DNA of 64,000 nucleotides, taken from contig AP026542.1 in NCBI GenBank assembly GCA_026075535.2, positions 10,974,001-11,038,000 of the forward strand, written 5' to 3'. Shown in pieces: positions 55,501-64,000 of this stretch (position 1 is the first letter of the stretch; each line of letters starts with the position of its first letter). A program made the translations under genes and the position numbers. This DNA comes from Tricholoma matsutake (taxonomy: Eukaryota > Basidiomycota > Agaricomycetes > Agaricales > Tricholomataceae). Below the pieces are notes generated by a model that saw nothing but the letters and a program-made list of their open reading frames with translations, had not been told where the DNA came from and did no database searches.

Positions 55501-55858
55501 TTTCATCATGTTCCAGCAGCTCGAGATGGTACTTGGTGTCATATTTACAGTAAGCCTTCAAGTGGGAGGAATTTGCATGTTTGCCCTTATAGAAGTGATC
55601 CCAATGCCAGGATGGGGGACGCATGATCAAAGGAGAGAAAATGAGAAATGAGAAATAAGATATATAGTGCAATATAATACAAAATTTTTGGGTACTGCAG
55701 CTGAACTGAGTCCTCATCGTGCCCAGTACTGACTGGGTACTGAACCTCAGTACTGACCCTACTGACCTGTCAAATTTCTGTATTTGAATTGACTGACCCA
55801 CTGACCCATTATAACCCAGGTTAGTCATTTGAGTTTTGGTGGGTCAGTAACAACACTG
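52597..55858 (-). mobile_element. hAT transposon, 3262 bp, with 8-bp target duplication
   Basis: Perfect 17-bp TIRs CAGTGTTGTTACTGACC at both ends, followed by GGGTCAGTG subterminal repeats. Direct flanks GTATTTTA at 52589-52596 and 55859-55866. It encodes its own hAT-type transposase on the minus strand, so it may be autonomous. It is inserted in gypsy F's LTR. Confidence 0.95.
53023..55625 (-). CDS. hAT transposase with BED finger and dimerisation domain (multi-exon)
   Basis: Likely start ATG 55625 (MRPPSWHWDHFYKGKHANSS). Exon-like segments: 55625-about 55463 (BED-type finger), 55358-54786 (finger continuation LIACQFCPEEVKHHA and core N-terminus), 54758-54528 (GDGGKMQRLLKAEKPQALIA, then DCWTHQ), 54494-54189 (WAWALIMPILTHWTSHFCS), 54124-53600 (HPVTAIIDSIEKQWRKADQD), 53590-53023 (dimerisation domain: LATLLLSFLPSLATVKHLFS and GDINTKKRIRLGTKKLCDIA). 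Exon junctions are not all resolved. I see no clear nonsense change inside segments, so it could be functional. The acidic C-terminal tail (DSEPDDDDEP) is common in fungal hATs. It cuts and pastes DNA using the TIRs at either end. Confidence 0.75.
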
Positions 55859-56510
55859 GTATTTTACATCATCTTCACCTATTGTCACCATCTCCCAAAC
55901 TCATCAAAACCATTTCAAGGATTTTCGAATTCCTTCGCATCACAGCTAAACTCTTTTGTATCATTTTGAAATGCTTTGTAGTGTTTTGTACTACTTCATA
56001 TGGTTTTGCAGGACTTTGCACCGCCTAGCACTGCTTCGCAACATTTCATAGTACATCTACCAGCCTTTGGATAGCATGGTGAGATTCAGTACTACCTCGC
56101 AACCTTCCTCTGACTCTTGTTATATCTCCTAAGACCAGTTTTGTTGGTTTTGGTAGAGTTTCCAGGTTGAGCATCATCATTCTGGAGCCACCATGAGGGG
56201 TTTCTGAATCATTTCATTGCCTAATCCATCTTGAATCTCCTGGCTTAGACCAACACAAGCCAGAAACCTCCAAATTGATACTCGCTATGCCTTTGAATCT
56301 CTCAAACAATTGGAAGATATCCTAATTCCAGTAACTGAAGCAGAATCTACTCACCATCGACTATTCCCCTCACCCATTCCATCATCTTTGTCATCATCTT
56401 CTACTTCTTCATCCTCAGCTTCTACCTCATCATTCATCTTTCCGAATACTTTGACACCGCTACCCTCCATCACCCAAGTCCTAACCCCTACTCCAAGAGC
56501 TATTATACTC

Positions 56511-57670
56511 ATGACTACACAAGCTACTATGCCAGCTCATGGTTATTCCATGGCTCCAAAGTTTGATCCTACTCAGCCTTGAGAACTTCACAGATACTTT
56601 AATGAACTCGAAATGTTGTTTCCAACATGCAGAATTACCAATTCCGAAGATATGAAGAAGCATGCTTGTCGATATGTTGACATCAATACTTCCGAACTTT
56701 GGGAATCAATCCCAGAATATGACACAGGGGTTTCATTCAATGAATTTCATACTGCTATTCACAAGTTGTACCCTGGATCCGAAGACAACCACAAGTGGTC
56801 GATCACCAATATGGATAAACTTATCAGCCAACAACTTTGCATTGGTATCTACAATGCAATGAATTAGGATTATATTACAGGTCCTTCTACAATATCACTA
56901 AATTCCTCACCACGAAAAATCGACTTTCAGCTGCCAAACAAAGCAGGGCTTTTGTTCACAGCTTTCAACCAGGATTATGGACATGAATTGTGCAATGTCT
57001 CAAACTTAAATTCCCTGATCATTACCCAGATGACCCTTATCCTCTCAATGATATCCATGCTGCTGTGAAATTTGTTTTAGCAGGCACCACATCCTCGTGA
57101 ACTCCCTTGGCCACAACTTCACAAGTCCCATCCTCATCTTTGACTTTGACCTCTATCCCTACTACCTCTACATTGTCCCCACAAATCAAAACAGAGGATT
57201 TATCAATGATTCTCAAGAAATTTGCAACCACTCTCATCACTGCCTTAACAAGAGCTTGACCCAACAATAACAACAACAATTCCCCTTGTGTTAATCAAGG
57301 GTTTTGCCAGGACCAACTCAAAAATCTAGTCTGTATTTTCTGCGGTCTTTCGGGACACTTCATTAGTGATTGTTTGGCCTGTCAAACATATATTAATGAT
57401 GGAAAGTGTAAGAAGAATGCTGAAGGACAAGGTCATGCTTCCAAACAGACAGTTCATGCCACAAAACATTCCTGGGTGTTGTATCAAAGATCGCATCAAT
57501 GAGTGGATTTGTTGAAACCCAGATGTAAATATTGTCCCCACCCTCATGTACAGCATCACCCCTTCCCCCACTCCAGCTCCCACTCCTAGGGGGATCTACC
57601 AGATCACTGACATGAATACCTCAGCCAATATTTGTATCGCTCATTTAGAACAAGAATTATATGCCTTATG
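56511..57670 (+). pseudogene. Gypsy F gag
   Basis: MTTQATMPAHGYSMAPKFDP, RYVDINTSELWESIPEYDTG, HKLYPGSEDNHKWSITNMDK, then a zinc knuckle CIFCGLSGHFISDC at about 57336-57377. Frameshifts and stops (TGA after TQP, TAG after NAMN) break it. The Gln-Ala-Ser-Thr-Pro-rich DNA at 57700-57990 is linker to protease. Confidence 0.85.
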
Positions 57671-58260
57671 AAGTGGTTGAAACTTTGCTCAACATGAATC
57701 CAGCCCAATTGCAGCTCCTGTAATTCAGCCATCAATTTTGTCTGCAGCTCCATCAGCAGTACCAGTTGCGCTTCCCATTCCAACCATCACTCCACCTTCT
57801 ATATCATCTACTGCAACCAATCTACATCCAATATAGCACCAGCAACAGCTTCGCAGACGACTTCAAATTCACAACCCACCCCAAATTCGCAACCTCCTGT
57901 GAGTTTGCAACCCCCAGTCCATTCTTATGCCACAGCATTGGAGAACACTTACCTACTGCCTCACAAATGAAACTTCACCTCTACTAGTAAAGGTAAAGAA
58001 CGTGATGGTCCTTCATACCACACAGTAGCCCCCATTCAGAATGACAAAATCACTCAGGACATGTTTTCATGTTCGATGAAAACACCAATCATCACCCTCA
58101 CTACAGAAGAACTTCTTTTGTTATCACCTGAAGTTTGCACAAAATGGAAGGAACAGCTAACTCCACATCACATTCTGAATCAGGACAGCAACAATGTGGG
58201 GCACCTCATCAATGAAGAGGTACTTATGATCAATGACCCATAAGAAACTTATATCAGCTC

Positions 58261-58743
58261 TCTTCGAATTGGCGATATTCCTAAACCCTTCATCACTGCA
58301 AAAGAATCTCACTCGATCAGATCAGTTATAATGAATGTCAACAGTAAAAACCCTATCAAAAGTGTAGTTGATCTTCTTCAATTATTGCTATGTCTGAAGA
58401 AGTCTGCCATGAACTAGGTCTTGCATACAATCCTTCCATCCACATTCCACTTCAATCAGCTAACGGTGGCATTGATGAAAGTTTAGGATTAGCATGAAAT
58501 GTCCCTTGTGAAGTTGGCACGATCACAATCTATATGCAGATTCATATAATCCGAAACCCTGCCTACAACATCCTACTTGGTCGACCCTTCAACGTAGTCA
58601 CTGAAAGTGCCATCAAAAACTGGAGTGATGAATCTCAGACAATGACTATCTACAATCCTAACTCGACATGCTCCTCTACCATCCCAACCTTTCCTAGAGC
58701 CACGAAATGTCGAAAAGTAGTTCGTGAGGATTTTTGCTACTAG
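58261..58743 (+). pseudogene. Gypsy F protease domain
   Basis: The active-site neighbourhood near 58360-58420 is frameshifted (VVD...AMSEEVCHELGLAYNPS). The C-terminal half reads QSANGGIDESLGLA, stop, NVPCEVG, then IIRNPAYNILLGRPFNVVTE. The stop TGA after GLA replaces a CGA (Arg) codon common in the family. Confidence 0.75.
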
Positions 58744-59295
58744 AGGATGATATTTTGGAGACTGAACAGTGCACATTCATCATTTCTTTTGACCATTTGA
58801 ACTCTTCTATATTTATCAAATGCACTGTGAACATTCTTGACTTTGAATCCTTGCCTTCTTCAAATGCCACTAATACTTTGGATATTGTCGCCCATCTCTA
58901 TTTGACAGCTAGTGAACAGTATGTTACATTTCTATCAGCCTCAATGGCCCCCTCTATGCCAGATTCATCTATATATTCCACACCCTATCTATCATCCGAT
59001 TCTCTATATCCTGCCTTCACAGCCACTAAGAAGAAGTACAAGCCCATTGCATTGAAAGTATGACCAGTTGTCACTGACCTTCCTGATCAATTTCACATTA
59101 CTTGCACAATCACAGGGGATCCTCTCAAAGAAATGCCAAAACTCAATCCTAAACCTCCAACATTTTTGCCTTCTTTCTGATACACCCTCAAATGTAAAGT
59201 GATTATCAATAATAATCATCCTGGCAATTTTCTTTGGCTCAAGGAAAGAAAACTCATGCACAATTTTATTTGAAATCATGAAACCAGTTTTGCAT

Positions 59296-60131
59296 GGACC
59301 ACAAGCACCATAGGATGTTTGCTTAAGTAACCTTAGATGTAGATGCATGGCTTGCTTAAGTATAAGTCGGCTTAAGCACCATATCTCCTCAAGCCCTTTG
59401 AACAATGCTTAATTCACATAAACTTTGAATCAAACTCAGACTTAGTCATCAATTTAGTTCATCAATTTAGTCAGGTGTTCAAAGCTCAAAGTTCACCACA
59501 TTATGTTAAACACTGGTTATGCTGCTACTGCCTGCACCAGAGAAGTCCACATAATATAGAATGAAGCAATTTGAGGCCATAATATATGGTTTCCAAAGGG
59601 TAGAAGTGTCAGTAGAGACATATTTATATTATTGTTATTTGTTTGGCACCTTGATTGAGTGCTTAAGCACATTAAGTAGTCCTATCCCTGTTTTGAGATT
59701 GGAGGTGCTTGAGCAGGAAGGGTGCTCAAGCTTGGTGGGTCTGCTTGAGTGGGGAGCTTGCTTGAGCAGAGAGCATGCTTGAGCAGAGAGCATGCTTGAG
59801 CAGAGAGCATGCTTGAGCAAGGTGGGTGCTTGAGCAGGAGGGTGCTTGAGCAGGGAGTGGGGATAGTGCTTGAGCAGGAGGATGCTTGAGCAGGAGGATG
59901 CTTGAGCAGGAGGATGCTTGAGCAGGAGGATGCTTGAGTGGGGAGGGTGCTTGAGCAGGGAGGGTGCTTTAGCAGCATGGTTGAGACAGAACATGAGCTC
60001 AGGATGTTCAATTATTGTTTCTGTGCATACAATATTACAGGCAATATGTGCTTAAGCCAACTTATACTTAGGCAAGCTGTGCACCTACATCTTAGGTTGC
60101 TTAAGCAAACCCCCTATAGATTCATTGGACC
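59296..60131. mobile_element. TIR element with minisatellite core (about 0.83 kb)
   Basis: About 75-80-bp inverted ends: left CATAGGATGTTTGCTTAAGT, right (inverted) TATAGGGGGTTTGCTTAAGC, continuing through matching TAGATGTAG and TAAGTATAAGT words. The core is a 16-17-bp tandem array of CTTGAGCA units. Flanks contain related CATGGACCA / CATTGGACCA words, so the exact ends and duplication are uncertain. It lies in gypsy F RT. Confidence 0.75.
59695..59975 (+). repeat. 16-17-bp minisatellite (GCTTGAGCAGGAGGAT)
   Basis: About 16 units; two sub-types, GCTTGAGCAGAGAGCAT (17 bp, about 59760-59815) and GCTTGAGCAGGAGGAT (16 bp, about 59870-59940). On the minus strand it gives Ser/Leu/Lys/Pro-rich open frames with no biological meaning. 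Confidence 0.9.
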
Positions 60132-61596
60132 AAACAAGAATGAGGAAGTTTTTGCCCCAACTTCTTCCCTCCAATCAAATTCCCAGTCATTCCACACACC
60201 CCCTGGATTGAATGAAACATTCTTATCCTGCCAGGGATTTATGAAGAGGTTTGCGCCATGCTCAAGAAGAAAATAGAAGCAAACGTCTATGAACCATCGA
60301 ACACATCTTATAGGTCACATTGGTTTTGCATCACGAAGAAAGACAGCAAAGCACTTTGCTCAGTCCATGGTCTTGAACAGCTCAATAAAGTTACTATACA
60401 GCACTCTGGTGTTGTTCCAATCCCTGAACATTCAGCAGAACAGTTTGGAGGATGCACTTGTGGAGGAATGCTAGACCTCTACATTGCATTCAATGAATGA
60501 AAAGTAGCTGAATCATCTCAAGACCTTACTACCTTTCAAATGCCTTTTGGAGCACTTCGCATAGGCACTCTACCAATGGGTTGGACCAACTCAGTGTCCA
60601 TCATGCACGACGACATTTTGTTTATCCTACAACCCAAGATTCCCCATGTTACGATCCCCTACATCAATGATGCACCCATCAAAGTTCCAAAATCAGAAAA
60701 TCTCAATTGTGTCGTCCAACACATGAAATATTGTGGAGGGACATTCTCAGGACCCAAGTTATTCCTGTGCATACCCAAAATCACTGTTTTAGGGCATCGT
60801 TGCAACATTGAAGGTCATATGGCTGACCCAACTTGGATCGATGCAATCAGCAAATGGGGACCTTGTCAAAGTCTCACTGAAGTAAAAGCCTTCTTAGGAA
60901 CCATTGGAGTTTGTTGCATTTTCATACAGAATTTCACTAAATGAGCAGCCACTCTTATCAACCTCATGTGTAAGGATGTTCCATTTGAATTCGGTCCAAC
61001 ACAAATCACAGCACAAGAAGATCTCAAACTTGCTCTTATCACTTCTCCCACAATTCATGGAATCAACTACACCTCGAATGCACCTGTCATCCTATCAGTT
61101 GACACTTCACACATCACAGTTGAATTTTTCTTGGCTCAGTGTGACCCTGAAAATCTTCATAAACACTATTACAGTCATTTCGGATCTATCATGCTCAATG
61201 CCTGCAAATCTCACTTTTCACAACCCAAACTAGAACTCTACAGACTCTATCACATGCTTGGCACACTTCAATTGTATGTTATTGGCATACAAAATCTCAT
61301 CATCAAAGTCGATGCCCAGTACATCAAATGTATGCTAGCAAATCCCAACATCACACCAAGCGCGAGTATTAATCGATGGATTGTATCCATTCTTACCTTC
61401 CATTTTATGCTTGTACATGTTGCTGGAATGCATCACAGTCCAGATGGACTTTTGTGATGTCCTCTACAGAATGGAGATGACACCCAACCCAACAATGAAT
61501 CCTTCAAAGATTGGATCGACCAACTACATGGTTTTATGCATCAAATCAACTCGCTCACGACTTGCCCATTCCCATCGCATTCACTCCAATTGACAT

Positions 61597-62917
61597 TTGC
61601 CCTACCTTCAGATCTCAGTAAGGGGGAGAACATCACTTATGAAGATGTCCCTTGTTCCAATCATGCCAAACAAGATGACAAATGACTTCTTAGTGTTCGA
61701 AAATGGCTTGAAGATTTACAGTGACCATCAGACCTCTCAGAAGCTGACTACATCACCTTCATGCAATATTGCACAGAGTTCTTTTTAGATTCTGGAAAAC
61801 TTTGGCAAAAAGATTTGCAAGGGACCCACAAGATTGTCGCTATCCCTGAATGCTGTCTCGAGATTATTCGTGCAGCTCATGATGATATTGGTCACAAAAT
61901 GGTGTTCACAACAAAAACCCTCATTGCACTCCAATTTTGGTGGCCCAATATCAAAGCTGACATCGCATGGTACATTCACTCTTGCCACCTCTGTCAACTT
62001 CGACAAACCTGAAATCTGCTTATTCCACCCATAGTGGCAACCCCAGCACCACTTTTTGGCAAAGTCTACATTGACACGATGCAAATGCCCCCATCGAACG
62101 GATTCAAGTACATCATTCAAGGGCGATGTTTGTTAACAGCCTATCCAGAATGGCAAAAGCTTCAATGTGAAAATGCCATGACCTTAGGTGACTGGATCTT
62201 CGAAGATGTCATTTGTCAATGGGGATCTCTTTACGAAATTATGAGTGATAACAGATCAGCATTTATTGCAGCAATGGAGTATCTCGCAAAATGATACCAT
62301 ATCAATCACATCCAAATCAGTGGTTACAACTCTCAAGCCAACAGAATCGTCAAAAGAGCACACTTCAACATTCAACAATCGTTATTCAAAGCAGTCAATG
62401 GAGACCAGAACAAGTGGTCAGATGGAGCACACTCCATCTTTTGGGCAGAATGCATGACAGTTTGCAAATGCATGGGTTGTTCACCCTACTTCACAGTGAC
62501 AGGATCCCATCCCCTCATTCCACTCGACATCTCCAAAGCTACATATTTGCAGCCCCCTCCGAATTCAATACTTTTGACAACCAATCTTATTGCACGATGA
62601 GCTATCACCTTGCAAAAATGTTCGATTGACCTCGAAACCCTTTATTTGAAGGTTTTTTTGACATGGCTCAAAGCTGCAAAACAATTTGAACAAGTCCATC
62701 AGTGGACTGTCAAAGACTACAACTTCCCAACAGGCAACTTAGTACTCCTTCGCAACATGCAGATTGAAAAGTCCCTTAATCACAAAATGTGGCTGCGATA
62801 CTTAGGTCCCCTCATCATCATCGATCGAAACTATGGAGCCTACATCCTTTGCGAACTCAACAGATCAGTACTCTATCACCCCATCACTGCCTTTCATCTA
62901 CTTCCTTATTTAGCTTG
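61597..62917 (+). pseudogene. Gypsy F integrase
   Basis: Zinc region AAHDDIGHKMVF...YIHSCHLCQLRQT. Core: VYIDTMQMPPSNGFKYIIQG (Asp kept), EIMSDNRSAFIA (Asp kept), NSQANRIVKRAHFNIQ, where the catalytic Glu (normally RVVERAHF) is Lys (AAA at 62352-62354), preceded by C. C-terminal tail FPTGNLVLLRNMQIEKSLNH, LGPLIIIDRNYGAYILCELN, FHLLPYLA and stop at 62915-62917. Three or more stops and frameshifts. Confidence 0.85.
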
Positions 62918-63389
62918 AAAATCCATTGCACTCCCTCTGAAATTCCTCGACATCGACCCAGAACATCTTGAAACACTTCAACAAACTTTGGATGTCGACA
63001 AAGATATTCCTGAAGACATCCCACACCCTGAAGATGATTAATTATTCTCTTTTCATGGTTCACAATTACTTATCTATGACTTCAATTTCTTTTAGGGTAT
63101 CATACAAGTCACGATATCACATTATAGCATGGTCATGCAAACTCCAAAAGGGGTTTTTCGACCATGATGATTTACTGAGCCTTTCCCTTGTTTCATAATG
63201 TCTTTTCCTTACATTTTCTCTTCCAAATATGCTCAGAACACTTACAATGACAAGGTCCAGAAACAAATCTCATTTTGAACAATTCTCGGTTATTTCTTTT
63301 ACTCTACTTATTTCTTATATCTTTTGTTTCCAGTTCAACAAAGCATGAATTTATTATATGAAAATAGCGAAAACAAAAACAACAAAAAT
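62918..63389. other. Gap downstream of gypsy F integrase
   Basis: It begins with a tail of acidic coding-like DNA (PEDIPHPEDD near 63010-63040) that may be the end of the polyprotein. The rest is AT-rich, with no LTR copy and no gene recognised. Confidence 0.4.
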
Positions 63390-63817
63390 TTACTCTTCTC
63401 CATCCAACATTTTACCCAGTGCCGCTATCTCCTGATCCAGCATACGACGCTGCATCTTTTTCTTCACCATCTCCTCTGAAATTATCTGTCGGAGCTGCTC
63501 TATGCCCAACATGCCCTCGTTGCCCTCTTGAATTTCCCACCCCTTCCCTTTCCTGTCTTGCTTCAACTGTCCCTGCAACCTCAACAGCCCTGCCTCCAGT
63601 ACTAGTGACAGCCCGATGACTCAAATTTGAGGCACTATATAGTATGAAATGTTAGTGAATACTTCGAAAAGACATTGAACAGTTGCTTACCTGGTTTCAG
63701 ATGCTCCAAAGCCTTTACCCCATGGCTCCCTATAGCCTTCTTTCCCTTTGTTTTATGAACCCCCCACCTCAAAACGCCCTCCCAACAGCACCCTTGTGCT
63801 TCTTGCATGTAGGGCAC
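63390..63817 (-). pseudogene. Fragment of an unidentified gene, two exons
   Basis: On the minus strand a coding-like segment (63817 to about 63690: HKTKGKKAIGSHGVKALEHL, then KPG) is followed by GTAAGC and, after an AG, by a helical Lys/Glu/Met-rich segment ending KMQRRMLDQEIAALGKMLDG and a stop at 63390. The second half is a probable coiled coil. The 5' end is cut by the hAT-like end at 63810. I do not recognise the family. Confidence 0.4.
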
Positions 63818-64000
63818 AGCATGGGTAACCCTAGGGTATATTTTCTTATACCCCTACCCATACCCATGAACACCATACCCACATGGGTAGGGGTACGGTG
63901 TTACCATGGGTTTTTGCAGGTTACCCATGGTTATTCATGGGTATTGATATTTTTCATTATATTTGATAGGAAAAGATGTTTGCATCTTCTCACAGGGGGT
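63810..64000 (+). mobile_element. hAT MITE relative, truncated by window end
   Basis: Starts TAGGGCACAGCATGGGTAAC with CTTGCATG just upstream as a candidate duplication. It then has GGGTAGGGGTA/TACCCATGGG words similar in design to copies 1-3, but diverged. The other end is outside the window. Confidence 0.6.

Larger units (their letters stand above)
51989..56179 (+). repeat. Gypsy F 5' LTR, split by a hAT element
   Basis: 51989-52596 and 55867-56179 together resemble the organisation of the gypsy B LTR: a T-rich promoter-like region with ACATATA (about 52390), an ending GAGCATCATCA at 56179, then TTC and TGGAGCCACCATGAGGGG as a likely primer-binding site. The true left end is uncertain. The 3' LTR is not visible before 64000. 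Confidence 0.6.
59000..61460 (+). pseudogene. Gypsy F reverse transcriptase and RNase H
   Basis: The N-terminal region to about 59300 (GNFLWLKERKLMHNF) is separated from the rest by a TIR element. After about 60131: KKKIEANVYEPSNTSYRSHW, LEQLNKVTIQHSGVVPIPEH, GALRIGTLPMGWTNSVSIMH, VTIPYINDAPIKVP, QHMKYCGGTFSGPKLFLC, RNase H VILSVDTSHITVEFFLAQ, and SPDGLL then TGA. The box YxDD is Tyr-Ile-Asn-Asp (AAT at 60666-60668). TGA at HPWIE*, FNE* and QE* replaces CGA. Confidence 0.9.
51989..62917 (+). mobile_element. Gypsy F: near-complete retrotransposon, same family as gypsy B
   Basis: Gag, protease, RT, RNase H and integrase on the plus strand with many in-frame stops. Two insertions: a hAT element in the LTR (52597-55858) and a TIR element in RT (about 59296-60131). 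Its gag closely matches that of gypsy B. Confidence 0.85.

Noticed and set aside
56310..56582. Separate Ser-rich protein at 56310-56582
   Set aside because: It is the leader upstream of and including the gypsy F gag start, matching the same leader in gypsy B (about 15720-15920).
59695..59975. CRISPR-like array
   Set aside because: Units are contiguous 16-17-bp repeats without unique spacers, in a eukaryotic transposon.

Overview
This window looks like a chromosome segment of a basidiomycete fungus, probably an Agaricomycete. The reasons are short GT-AG introns (about 45-85 nt), compact multi-exon membrane-protein genes at the left edge, and a long tract of nested Ty3/gypsy retrotransposons, hAT DNA transposons and MITEs. 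No rRNA gene, bacterial feature or CRISPR array is seen. The taxon is inferred from gene style and element families, not from a marker gene.

Layout. 1-7.3 kb is a small host-gene island: a 15-exon NIPA-type magnesium transporter on the minus strand (about 1270-4112) and two divergently arranged small multi-TM proteins (5290-5979 minus; 6361-7265 plus) that look like relatives of one another. From 7.4 kb to nearly the end the DNA is almost entirely mobile elements inserted into one another. These are: a Ty1/copia 3' end (7.4-10.95 kb) holding a 2.3-kb TIR element; gypsy A, an internally deleted chromovirus (10.96-14.4 kb); gypsy B, an LTR-gag-LTR derivative without pol (14.4-24.35 kb) whose 3' LTR holds gypsy C, a complete but dead chromovirus on the minus strand (18.26-24.27 kb); gypsy D (24.6-33.5 kb, minus), the best-preserved retroelement; gypsy E (33.5-40.5 kb, plus), interrupted by a TIR element and a hAT MITE; a complex repeat tract (40.5-44.4 kb); a hAT transposase pseudogene (44.9-49.9 kb); a second copy of the 2-kb TIR element (50.0-52.0 kb); gypsy F (52.0-62.9 kb, plus), interrupted by a full-length hAT element with perfect 8-bp target duplication (52.6-55.9 kb) and by a TIR element with a minisatellite core; and a truncated unknown gene next to a hAT end (63.4-64.0 kb).

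Two themes unify the window. First, mutations in the mobile elements are strikingly CpG to TpG/CpA: paired LTRs and paired TIRs differ at former CpG sites, many premature stops are CGA to TGA, and several reverse transcriptase or integrase catalytic acids were lost because their GAY/GAR codon followed a C. This suggests methylation-linked decay of transposons.

Second, a repeated class of non-coding TIR elements (called here the TTTAC family: 7909-10217, 50011-51988, 33601-35128, 40511-about 42490, plus related DNA at 42.9-44.1 kb) has a stereotyped modular plan. It has TTTAC-CCCCCACC ends, short subterminal repeats, tRNA-like A/B-box modules pointing outward, CACCAC-rich DNA, hairpins followed by intron-like GTAAG...CTAAC...TAG modules, GAGCAACTGCTC palindrome units, and arrays of GC-rich hairpins followed by oligo-T. 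I do not recognise this composite as a described family, and it is the best candidate for something new here.
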